From contig JAILPE010000059.1 in NCBI GenBank assembly GCA_024699645.1, positions 1 to 57,321 on the forward strand: a DNA stretch of 57,321 nucleotides. The letters are read 5' to 3'. The notes under the pieces were generated by a model. The model was not told the DNA's origin and did no database searches. It worked only from the letters and a program-made list of their open reading frames with translations. Origin of the DNA: Lachnospiraceae bacterium. Its GTDB lineage: Bacteria > Bacillota > Clostridia > Lachnospirales > Lachnospiraceae. Positions within the stretch are counted from its first letter, which is position 1, and the number at the start of each line of letters is the position of its first letter. Of this stretch, positions 50,369 to 57,321 are shown piece by piece. Made by a program: the position numbers and the translations under genes.

Positions 50369-51838
50369 TTACTTTTCATAAAATTTTAAAATACTGTTTG
50401 CCAGTGTCCGTGAAGCAGTGATCCTGAAATCATCCGTTATTGAAAGCGCACATTCATCAGGATTGCTCAGGAAAGAAAGCTCAACCAAAACAGCCGGCAC
50501 GGTATTATATTTCGTCACAGTAAAGTCAGTAGTTAACACTTCCATATCATTTGTTTTCAAATTATTAATAAGATCGGCTTGCATTGTTTCGGCCATGATC
50601 CTGCTTGTAACCGTATTATCAAGGGATGAACAGTAATTAAAGAGGCTGTAATAAACGCTTGTGCCGTTCGTTTCTCTGCTGTTGTTTGCATTATGATGTA
50701 CAGACACAAACATATCCGCATCAAGACGTTCTCCAAGGTAAGCTCTGTCACGGAGCGAGATCAAAGTATCATCCGTTCTTGTATAAAACACTTTAATTCC
50801 GGCATCCTCAAGGATCTTACCAACCATCTTAATGATTATCAGGTTACAGTCTTTTTCATTGATCCCGAAATTTTGAGTACCGGGATCGTTCGCACCGTGT
50901 CCCGCATCAAGGATCACGATCTTATCATAAATATCTCCGGCTCTTTCAAATGTTATAAATACTTTTTTGTCCGATATCTCATCCGTATGTAATAAACAGA
51001 TACCTTTTTTGTCAGTTTGAGTAAGGATCGTAAGTACCGTTATATCATCTTCCAAACGATATTCAGAACGTATCTGAACAATACAGTTTTTGCATTCATC
51101 ATCGAATGTAATGTTTTTAAAATATTTCCTATGATCTCCCTTGACCGTAATGTATATCTCATTTTTATATATATCGTCTGAGATCGAAACGTCTTCTTTT
51201 GTTACTCCTTTAGGGAGGTCTAAAGAAAATACTTCGTAAATGTCTTCTAACCGATCATTTATATCATTTTCAAGGACAATCTCCGATCGGTAGAGCTCAT
51301 AAATCTTTCCTGTAGCATTTGTTTCTGTAACAACCGAAACATTTTTTTCACTGTCCCAAACATATGAATATCCGAGTGTTTCAAACACAAGACGTCCCGG
51401 AAGATAGAAATTACCGGAATCTCCGTTTTGCTCTATGAACTTGGGCATAAGACGAGAATATGTTGCTTTACCGTTCAAATAAACCACCATTGTGTCTGTA
51501 TAAAACACGATCGAACAATCTCCGCGAGAGATCTTAATACGTCCTGTATTTTTATTGTAAGAGTATTTTGCGTCAGGGATCGCTTTTTTTATAATCTTTT
51601 TAACATTTATAAAAGCAGTATCGTTAAAAAGATACGTGGGAGTCTTTTTTATATTGATTTTTTCGCCGTTAAACGAGAATTCTCCAACGATTCCTTCGTA
51701 TGCAGTTTCCACTCCGTCAATAATAAGCGTTATAGGCTTCAAAGAGTCCGTTGTGGCAGCTTTTGCCATAGATACGGGTAAAAATATCACAACAAAACAA
51801 AGAGCCGATATAATCGCCCTGAATAGTTTATTCTTCAT
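50369..51838 (-). CDS. exported N-acetylmuramoyl-L-alanine amidase with copper-amine-oxidase-like N domain
   Basis: Zinc amidase (Amidase_3) that cleaves the peptide from peptidoglycan. A signal peptide ends near SMAKA. The N-terminal ~170 residues resemble a Cu_amine_oxidN1 stalk (FINVKKIIKKAIPD, GNFYLPGRLVFETLGY). The catalytic domain shows zinc ligands in DAGHGANDPG and VHHNAN and the glutamate in VELSFLSN. I start at ATG 51838, with GGAGA upstream; the track's first ATG is six codons earlier without a site. It follows the GGDEF gene after 48 bases and may be cotranscribed with it. Confidence 0.93.
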   Translation of the reverse strand: MKNKLFRAIISALCFVVIFLPVSMAKAATTDSLKPITLIIDGVETAYEGIVGEFSFNGEKINIKKTPTYLFNDTAFINVKKIIKKAIPDAKYSYNKNTGRIKISRGDCSIVFYTDTMVVYLNGKATYSRLMPKFIEQNGDSGNFYLPGRLVFETLGYSYVWDSEKNVSVVTETNATGKIYELYRSEIVLENDINDRLEDIYEVFSLDLPKGVTKEDVSISDDIYKNEIYITVKGDHRKYFKNITFDDECKNCIVQIRSEYRLEDDITVLTILTQTDKKGICLLHTDEISDKKVFITFERAGDIYDKIVILDAGHGANDPGTQNFGINEKDCNLIIIKMVGKILEDAGIKVFYTRTDDTLISLRDRAYLGERLDADMFVSVHHNANNSRETNGTSVYYSLFNYCSSLDNTVTSRIMAETMQADLINNLKTNDMEVLTTDFTVTKYNTVPAVLVELSFLSNPDECALSITDDFRITASRTLANSILKFYEK

Positions 51839-51886
51839 AATGATTCTCCATTTCATTTGTTTGATCGTTTATGAGCTCAGATGGGT

Positions 51887-52993
51887 TCAAATAATCTGTT
51901 CGGTTTCTTCCACCGGAATAGATATGATCCTGTTCTTACCGTTGTGTTTTGCAAAATACAACCTTGAATCAGCTTTTTTGATCCATTCGTCCTTAGTATA
52001 ATGAGAATCGTATTGAACGAAACCACCGCTGAAAGCTATACTGTGATCTCCCGAGAAATCGTATCGTACATTTCTGAAATCAGACAATATCTTATTGGAT
52101 TTTTTAATGGCATCATCAATATCCATATTTTTAAACATAACGCACACTTCTTCTCCGCCGTATCTGCAGGGAATTATATCTTTTCTTCCCATATCAAGGA
52201 TCACCTGTGCAAGTGTTCGCAGAACTTTGTCACCGTTCTGATGACCGTAAGTATCGTTCACACTTTTAAAATTGTCGATATCGATCATAAGAAGGTAAAG
52301 CGGATGCTCGGGATCATAATTATTGATAAGCTCATCCATGATCGAATCCATACCGCCTCTGTTATAAAGACCGGTCAACGGATCGAGACGCATTTTATTG
52401 ATCAGACGCTCTTCATTGGTATGTCCTTTTTTAACGGTATGAAGCTGTGAATAAATAAACCTGAGCAAAAGATTTGAACAGAAATACGCTACAATGACTA
52501 TGGCACTGGCTATTATGTAATTTGCTATATAAATATCGTTTTCGTCAAAAAGATGATGGCCTACAAAGTATGATATAAGCGTTGAAACAAGTGAAATTAC
52601 CGTGATGGTATAAGTCAGTCTGTTTTCGGCAAAAACAGCGGAAATAAAGATCGCAAGACTCGGAAGGCTGAGAACCGAGGCATAGATTCCGTGAAGGTTC
52701 TGAATAACTACACATATGAATAACAACATGAAGCATATGGTATAGTTCTTCATTCTTTGCGACACTTTTTTTGAACTGAGAAGAAAATACGAAATAACTA
52801 TCGAACTGATATTAAGGATTGTAGGAAGATAAATATATCTTAATCTGTACTGCTCATCCGTACACTTAACTTGCATCCTGAATTGCGGAACGACAAATAT
52901 AAGAATCTCCATGAACAAACAGCTCAGGCAGAAAAAAACTCCGATCAAAAAAAGGGGTTTTCTCCATTTCTTTTGAAAGTCATAAATGTTCAT
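51887..52993 (-). CDS. membrane GGDEF-domain diguanylate cyclase
   Basis: Makes cyclic di-GMP from GTP. Five or six hydrophobic helices fill the first ~185 residues. The GGDEF domain follows (RLDPLTGLYNRGGMD, IDIDNFKSVNDTYGHQNGD, YGGEEV). The signature is GGEEV: the E variant is active in many enzymes, but valine at the last position is unusual. The product-inhibition RxxD motif is not visible (RKDIIPCRYGGEE). ATG follows AAAGGATTG. No EAL or PilZ partner is in the window, so the target pathway is unknown. Confidence 0.9.
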   Translation of the reverse strand: MNIYDFQKKWRKPLFLIGVFFCLSCLFMEILIFVVPQFRMQVKCTDEQYRLRYIYLPTILNISSIVISYFLLSSKKVSQRMKNYTICFMLLFICVVIQNLHGIYASVLSLPSLAIFISAVFAENRLTYTITVISLVSTLISYFVGHHLFDENDIYIANYIIASAIVIVAYFCSNLLLRFIYSQLHTVKKGHTNEERLINKMRLDPLTGLYNRGGMDSIMDELINNYDPEHPLYLLMIDIDNFKSVNDTYGHQNGDKVLRTLAQVILDMGRKDIIPCRYGGEEVCVMFKNMDIDDAIKKSNKILSDFRNVRYDFSGDHSIAFSGGFVQYDSHYTKDEWIKKADSRLYFAKHNGKNRIISIPVEETEQII

Positions 52994-53038
52994 AAAACAA
53001 TCCTTTCGGTAAAATTCCTGACGGCAAAAATAATTTTA

Positions 53039-53130
53039 TATACAATCAATTTCGTTTTAAAACCAATAAATATAACAATTTATGTATACAACCAATTTCG
53101 CTTTAAAACCTATAGGCAAAACAATTAATG
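53039..53130. repeat. tandem 46-bp direct repeat upstream of the GGDEF gene
   Basis: Copies at 53039-53084 and 53085-53130 share about 38 of 46 bases. The best-kept core is CCAATTTCG-TTTAAAACC. The repeats fill most of the 144-base gap between the GGDEF start and the next gene's stop, so they lie in the promoter region of the GGDEF gene. With two copies and no spacers this is not a CRISPR array. Confidence 0.8.
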
Positions 53131-53137
53131 TAAATAA

Positions 53138-54121
53138 TCACTTATTGGTTGTAACAGTTGCGTTAACTGAATCGATCACGGTGTCATAAGAAGCATCTAT
53201 TGACTTGTCTCCGCTCGTAATGTCAACTTTTCCGCCTGAAATTGTTATATATCCTTTTTGATTTCCTTTATCACTGATATGGTTATTCTCCGTTTTGATA
53301 CCGTTACCGTCAGTAGCGTTAATGGTTATATTCCCCGATTCAACAGTAACAGAATCATTACCCTTAATACCGTTATTTCTTGCGGAAACTATCAATGTAA
53401 GGTTCTTGATCTTAATATCATTCTTGCAGCCTATACCGTTATTGTACGAACCGTTCACTGTAAGTCTGCCGCGTCCTTTAAACTTAAGATCATCTTTGGA
53501 ATATATTGCAGCATTACCATACTCAGGTTCCTCATTCTTATTCTTTCTGGCTGCCCTGTTATCACTCAAAACATTGTTGGTACCGTCAGTTGCTGAAACA
53601 GTAACCTCTTCAGCATTTTCCACATATATTAAAGCACCGATTTCCGATGTCATATTAACACCTTCAAGGTGGATATCAAGATCCTGGTCGGGTGCATCAA
53701 CATAGATCACACGGTTCTCACATGTGCCACGTACATGATACTCTCCGCCTTTTGAAAGGATATATTTATTACCGTCTTCTTTAACTGCATCCTTTTCTTC
53801 GGATTCGATCAATAATTCACCCGAGATCCGTGCTGTATCGGAAGAGGATGTATCGGTTGCATTATCTGAATTCACATCAACTGCATTGTTATCAAAACTT
53901 GATGAAGCAACATTCTCATCATCATTTCCCTCCGATGAGATCGATGTATCACCGGTAGATCCTGTATCTTTATCAACTGAAGATATTGAATTCCGGTCCT
54001 CTGCCTGTATATCGGTATCAGTACCTTTAGTCTGCTCTTTTTCAGAAGATGAACATCCGAAAGATAAAACAGAAACAATCAAAAGCATACATATAACATA
54101 AAGAAAATTCTTTGTTCTCAT
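53138..54121 (-). CDS. lipoprotein with carbohydrate-binding beta-helix domain
   Basis: Signal peptide with lipobox SFGC, a Ser/Asp/Thr-rich linker of about 70 residues, then a right-handed beta-helix-like domain with short repeats (NGIGCKNDIKIKN, NNGIKGNDSVTVESG, GNGIKTENN). This matches the Cthe_2159/DUF4353 carbohydrate-binding family of Clostridia, reported to bind polygalacturonate or cellulose-like polymers. I start at ATG 54121, after GGAGAAG; the track's earlier codon is TTG. It has no enzymatic motif. A surface-binding role fits the plant-fibre lifestyle. Confidence 0.82.
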   Translation of the reverse strand: MRTKNFLYVICMLLIVSVLSFGCSSSEKEQTKGTDTDIQAEDRNSISSVDKDTGSTGDTSISSEGNDDENVASSSFDNNAVDVNSDNATDTSSSDTARISGELLIESEEKDAVKEDGNKYILSKGGEYHVRGTCENRVIYVDAPDQDLDIHLEGVNMTSEIGALIYVENAEEVTVSATDGTNNVLSDNRAARKNKNEEPEYGNAAIYSKDDLKFKGRGRLTVNGSYNNGIGCKNDIKIKNLTLIVSARNNGIKGNDSVTVESGNITINATDGNGIKTENNHISDKGNQKGYITISGGKVDITSGDKSIDASYDTVIDSVNATVTTNK

Positions 54122-54197
54122 ATTCTTCTCCAAATAAAATTTAGTATTTCACATCATTTGATTTTATCATATTTTATATCAAAATCAAAGAATACAA

Positions 54198-54233
54198 TAA
54201 AAAAACAGAGGAACTGTTTAAAGTTCCTCTGTT
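54198..54233 (-). terminator. Rho-independent terminator of the minus-strand Ig-like gene
   Basis: A perfect 12-bp stem AACAGAGGAACT / AGTTCCTCTGTT with a six-base loop is followed, on the minus strand, by a run of seven T. Confidence 0.85.
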
Positions 54234-54256
54234 ATGATTCTGATCATATTTCCTGT

Positions 54257-55081
54257 TTAATTATTAGCTATGATATATTCAACATTTTCATCAAAAACAT
54301 CTTTGTTTAAAGATACGACTGAAAACAATTTCATATAATCTCCGTCAAGAATATATACTATAGCACAATAATAAGTTCCGATATTGTTGATCTTAAATGC
54401 TTGTTTTCCCACATAAAATCCATGATCCTTAATTTCAAATTCCATAGCATCTTCAACAGAAGTATCATATTGAATAAGTGATGAAAGATCCATATTCTTA
54501 ATTTGTTCACCCATAGATACATCTATAGCATCCCATTGTTCATCGGATAAACTATCAAAATTAACAGGTGCATTAAGAACATTAATGATTACTGCAAGTT
54601 CATTTTTTGTTGAATTATAAACTACCGCTCCATTTTGTTCGCCAAGTAATACAAGATTTTTGGGAATATTTAATGACTGACCTAAAGCTTCAATTGTTTG
54701 CGCTTTAACAGTAGTTTTAGGTAAAACTTCTACCTGATAATCAAATGTTCTGTTATTGTATTTTGCACGAATAATAGCTTTTCCTGGTTTAATTCCTTTA
54801 TAATACTTGCCTTTATTTAAAAGCTTTACATAATCCTTACCTTCCGGAATTGACCACTTAATTTTGGAATATTTAATGATTTTACCGTCATATGTGAAAA
54901 CAAGGCGTAATTTTTGACCTACATAAATAGACTGAAGTTGACTCGCAGAACTAAACAGATCTTCACTGACAGCGGTATCTGTCTTTTTTTCTTTTGCTTG
55001 AACAGGTACTGAGACAAATATACCGGAAATTAATACAAAAACAAGACCGAAAGAAATGAGTTTCTTTAACAAATTTTTCAT
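54257..55081 (-). CDS. exported protein with bacterial Ig-like domain
   Basis: A signal peptide ends near VPVQA. Residues ~45-125 (QSIYVGQKLRLVF, YYKGIKPGKAIIRAKYNNRTFDYQVEV) resemble a Big_2-type Ig-like domain. The C-terminal ~150 residues are a mixed domain of unknown type with no catalytic motif seen. I start at ATG 55081, seven bases after GGGAG. The gene looks more AT-rich than its neighbours, by eye, and stands alone with its own terminator, which could suggest later acquisition. Confidence 0.75.
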   Translation of the reverse strand: MKNLLKKLISFGLVFVLISGIFVSVPVQAKEKKTDTAVSEDLFSSASQLQSIYVGQKLRLVFTYDGKIIKYSKIKWSIPEGKDYVKLLNKGKYYKGIKPGKAIIRAKYNNRTFDYQVEVLPKTTVKAQTIEALGQSLNIPKNLVLLGEQNGAVVYNSTKNELAVIINVLNAPVNFDSLSDEQWDAIDVSMGEQIKNMDLSSLIQYDTSVEDAMEFEIKDHGFYVGKQAFKINNIGTYYCAIVYILDGDYMKLFSVVSLNKDVFDENVEYIIANN

Positions 55082-55355
55082 AAACATGCTCCCTTATTAT
55101 ATAATTATTTTATGATCCGTACTATTTTATATGAGCTTTTATCATCCGAAAACAATTAAGCTGTTACTCATATACTATAATACCTTTTATCATTAAGATT
55201 TATGCTACCATATTTTATTACGTTAAGCAATAAATATGTTGATACTTTAAAAAATTTTAATATTTTTAATATTTTTAATATCTTTAAATCTTGACTATGG
55301 CTTAGCTTTAAATTATAAATATAAAAAATATATATACATAAAAAAGGGAATCATA
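55082..55355. other. AT-rich divergent intergenic region
   Basis: It separates the minus-strand Ig-like gene from the TtcA gene. A TTGTTT-N18-TATAAA promoter candidate points left near 55125-55165. Three copies of the phrase TTTTTAATA occur at about 55254-55280, just upstream of the right-facing promoter. I see no small gene here. Confidence 0.4.
55291..55319 (+). promoter_or_regulatory. promoter of the TtcA-family gene
   Basis: TTGACT, 17 bases, TATAAA, preceded by a T/A-rich repeat that could act as an UP element. About 36 bases separate the -10 box from the ATG. Confidence 0.55.
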
Positions 55356-56108
55356 ATGACACTCAGACGTTTGCTCAGTCTTACAAGGAAAGCCGTAGAC
55401 GAATATAACATGATCGAAGAGAATGATCGGATCGCGATAGGGATCTCAGGCGGTAAGGACTCTCTTACTCTTCTTTACGCACTTTCCGGATTAAGGCGTT
55501 TTTATCCCAAAAAATTCGATATTGAAGCTATAACGGTAGACCTTGGTTTTGAAGGCTTTAATGTTGATAATATTACAGAACTCTGTAAAGAACTGGATGT
55601 AAATTATACCGTAATCCATACACAAATAAAGGATGTTGTGTTTGACATAAGAAAAGAAACCAATCCTTGCTCTTTATGTGCAAAGATGAGAAAAGGTGCA
55701 TTAAATGATAAGATAAAAGAACTAAACTGCAATAAATCGGCTTTTGCACATCATCGTGATGATATAATCGAAACAGCATTGATGTCACTTATTTATGAAG
55801 GACATTTTTATTGTTTTGCCCCTGTAACTTACCTTGACAGAACGGAAATAACACTGATCCGTCCACTGCTATACGTAAAAGAAGCCGATATAAAAGGATT
55901 TTGTAACAAAATGGAACTTCCGATATTAAAGAACCCCTGTCCTGTCGACGGAAACACGAAAAGAGAATATGTAAAGCTGCTTGCAAACAAGCTGGAATCA
56001 GAAAACAACGGCTTTAAAGACAGGATGTTCCATGCAGTTAAAGCCGGTGTTGCAACATATCAAAATGTTCTCGATCATGAGCGAAATGCAGCTCATGATG
56101 AAGATTAA
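55356..56108 (+). CDS. TtcA-family tRNA thiolation ATPase
   Basis: PP-loop enzyme. The ATP-binding motif is GISGGKDSL. A CSLC pair (residues ~107-110) and NPCPVDG match the cysteines that bind an iron-sulfur cluster in TtcA, which makes 2-thiocytidine at tRNA position 32. The length of 250 aa fits. Other tRNA thiolation roles in this superfamily cannot be excluded. The ribosome binding site AAAAAGGG precedes the ATG. Its stop overlaps the lexA stop by four bases on the opposite strand, with no terminator between. Confidence 0.85.
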   Translation: MTLRRLLSLTRKAVDEYNMIEENDRIAIGISGGKDSLTLLYALSGLRRFYPKKFDIEAITVDLGFEGFNVDNITELCKELDVNYTVIHTQIKDVVFDIRKETNPCSLCAKMRKGALNDKIKELNCNKSAFAHHRDDIIETALMSLIYEGHFYCFAPVTYLDRTEITLIRPLLYVKEADIKGFCNKMELPILKNPCPVDGNTKREYVKLLANKLESENNGFKDRMFHAVKAGVATYQNVLDHERNAAHDED

Positions 56109-56728
56109 TAAATTCTAAAAAGACCGATGACAATACCGAGGATTTCACAATTATCAACAATGATAGGATCCATTGTATCATTCTCAGGCTGAAGTCTGAT
56201 ATGGTCTTTTTCTTTATAGAACGTTTTAACCGTAACACTGTCATCGATCAAAGCAACGACCATGTCTCCGTTATTGGCAACATTCTGTTGCTTCACAAGT
56301 ATTTGATCACCGTCAAAAATACCTTTGTTTATCATGCTCTGCCCTTTTACCTTCAACATAAATGTTTTTGAATTGGGCAGGTAATCGATAGGTATCGGGA
56401 AATAACCGTCAAGATTTTCTACAGCCAAAATAGGAGTACCTGCAGTAATAGTACCTACAATAGGAACATTAGTGACTTCTTTTCTCATGGAATTGAATTC
56501 TTCATCAACAAGCTCTATTGTACGCGACTTTGCGCCATCACGCTTAAGATAGCCTTTTTCTTCAAGCGCCTGGAGATGCGAATGAACCGTTGATGTCGAA
56601 CTGAGCTTAACTGCATTACAGATTTCACGAACCGAAGGCGGAAAACCTCTTTCGATAATAAATTCTTTAATGAAATCAAGGATCTGTTGTTGTTTAACTC
56701 CGGGAGTCATTTTCTTTTTTGCGCCCAT
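56105..56728 (-). CDS. lexA: SOS repressor LexA
   Basis: Represses DNA-damage genes and cleaves itself with RecA filaments. A winged-helix domain (QQQILDFIKEFIIERGFPPSVREI) precedes the cleavage site A96-G97 (ITAGTPI) and the Ser131 (KGQSMI) - Lys168 (TVKTF) dyad. I start at 56728 (MGAKKK), nine bases after AAAGGA; the track adds 12 codons. At 207 aa it is normal. Its promoter carries two dyads consistent with self-repression. Confidence 0.96.
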   Translation of the reverse strand: MGAKKKMTPGVKQQQILDFIKEFIIERGFPPSVREICNAVKLSSTSTVHSHLQALEEKGYLKRDGAKSRTIELVDEEFNSMRKEVTNVPIVGTITAGTPILAVENLDGYFPIPIDYLPNSKTFMLKVKGQSMINKGIFDGDQILVKQQNVANNGDMVVALIDDSVTVKTFYKEKDHIRLQPENDTMDPIIVDNCEILGIVIGLFRIY

Positions 56729-56776
56729 ATATCCAATTCCTTTCAGTTCAATGTAATCCGACATTATATCGACAAC

Positions 56777-56805
56777 ATTTTAACATACGAACAAATTGTT
56801 GTCAA
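56777..56805 (-). promoter_or_regulatory. promoter of lexA
   Basis: Read on the minus strand: TTGACA (56805-56800), 17 bases, TAAAAT (56782-56777). It is one of the best promoters in the window and overlaps the proposed LexA box. Confidence 0.8.
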
Positions 56806-56816
56806 ACAACTGTTTG
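56788..56816. promoter_or_regulatory. LexA-box-like dyads in the lexA promoter
   Basis: CAAAC-AACT-GTTTG (56803-56816) is a perfect 5-bp dyad with four-base spacing, the geometry of the Firmicute SOS box CGAAC-N4-GTTCG. It covers the -35 box. A second, imperfect CGAAC-AAATT-GTTG lies in the spacer at 56788-56801. Binding at either would block the promoter. Confidence 0.55.
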
Positions 56817-56853
56817 CAAAACAATGTTATCTAACGCTCAGCGGTTATGATCA

Positions 56854-57192
56854 TTAAAGATCCATGCTGACAGCATCTTTCCAAATTCTTTCAAGATCAT
56901 AGAAAGTACGTTGATCGTTCATAAATACGTGAATGACAATATCACCCAGATCTATAAGGATCCATCCGCTGTTTTTTCCACCTTCTATTCTTTTTGGCGA
57001 GATTCCGAGTTTTCCGATCTCATCAATAATATTATCGGTGATGGCATCTATCTGCGGTTGATTATAACCGTGTGTTATAACAAAATAATCACATATAACA
57101 CACAGTTTTTGTATGTCAAGGATTTTGATATCCTCTCCTTTTTTGTCCTCTATAGATTTCTTGATCACCTTTATAAGCTCTAAATTATCCAT
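56854..57192 (-). CDS. rsfS: ribosomal silencing factor RsfS
   Basis: Binds L14 on the 50S subunit and blocks joining with 30S during starvation. Typical segments are DIQKLCVICDYFVITHGYNQPQIDAI and GWILIDLGDIVIHVF (motif parts). At 112 aa it is normal. Its ATG follows GAGG by five bases. The usual upstream partners nadD and yqeK are not in the window; the last 129 bases show no coding signal on either strand. Confidence 0.95.
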   Translation of the reverse strand: MDNLELIKVIKKSIEDKKGEDIKILDIQKLCVICDYFVITHGYNQPQIDAITDNIIDEIGKLGISPKRIEGGKNSGWILIDLGDIVIHVFMNDQRTFYDLERIWKDAVSMDL

Positions 57193-57321
57193 ATAAACCT
57201 CGTTTGATATAAATATCCGGACAGATATTTAAAATCTTTACCCTTTCCAATGATTAACGGACATATCATGTTTTTTACTAAAATATGATAACTAATATAA
57301 TACTCATAAATTAATTCTTAG
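57193..57321. other. non-coding window end upstream of rsfS
   Basis: AT-rich sequence with stops in all frames I checked. It probably holds the rsfS leader or promoter, but I could not fix a good -35/-10 pair. Confidence 0.3.

Noticed and set aside
51428-51781. 117-aa plus-strand ORF
   Set aside because: Antisense to the amidase stalk domain, with no ribosome binding site or domain.
53039-53130. CRISPR mini-array
   Set aside because: Only two adjacent copies without spacers and no cas genes in the window.

Overview
The window looks like a chromosomal stretch from a low-GC Firmicute, most likely a fibre-degrading member of the Lachnospiraceae (a Butyrivibrio-like organism is my guess). The reasons are the gene orders (ylxM-ffh-rpsP-khpA-rimM-trmD; rplS-lepB-ylqF-rnhB-ylqH-yraN; PDZ/radical-SAM DUF512-der-plsY-gpsA; mreBCD-PBP2-minCDE-rodA-mgsA; ylmE-sepF-divIVA), an [FeFe]-hydrogenase maturase, cytoplasmic GH5 and GH43 enzymes, and sigma-A type promoters. 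No rRNA, tRNA, CRISPR array, phage or insertion sequence was seen. No gap between genes exceeds 300 bases; the largest are 55082-55355, 8435-8674 and 47877-48103, and each is described.

Layout. 1-1846: an acyl-CoA synthetase-like ligase bounded by two strong hairpin terminators. 1972-5833: signal-recognition and ribosome-maturation block. 5860-13744: an accessory insert between trmD and rplS with two glycoside hydrolases, a three-gene iron-chelate/cobalamin-type ABC importer, HydF and a methyltransferase. 13753-21750: rplS with its own promoter and a probable L19 leader, a signal-peptidase-I homologue that has lost both catalytic residues, ribosome-assembly GTPases RbgA and Der, RNase HII, and phospholipid genes plsY and gpsA. 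21761-22955: an NlpC/P60 wall hydrolase behind a perfect consensus promoter and a WalR-like direct repeat. 23053-30470: a membrane-anchored MutS-family ATPase, then mutS, mutL and miaA. 30511-40393: elongation and division-site machinery. 40390-44565: a P-loop protein, a membrane adaptor-like protein, ylmE, sepF and divIVA. 44689-47393: lspA, rluD and a divergent ATPase. 47423-49168: a BlaI-type repressor and a tyrosine recombinase. 49193-55081: five minus-strand genes for exported proteins or c-di-GMP signalling. 55356-57192: a TtcA-type enzyme converging on lexA, then rsfS.

How it fits together. Most of the window serves translation and ribosome assembly, envelope growth and division, and DNA repair. 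Genes are closely packed, with frequent ATGA overlaps and TTG/GTG starts chosen by good ribosome binding sites. The most unusual points are the catalytically degenerate LepB, the catabolic/HydF insert inside a ribosomal gene order, the regulatory repeat at the wall-hydrolase gene, the autoregulatory dyads at blaI and lexA, and the divergent ATPase coupled to rluD. Family assignments come from reading the translations. No database search was possible, and promoter and hairpin calls were made by eye.
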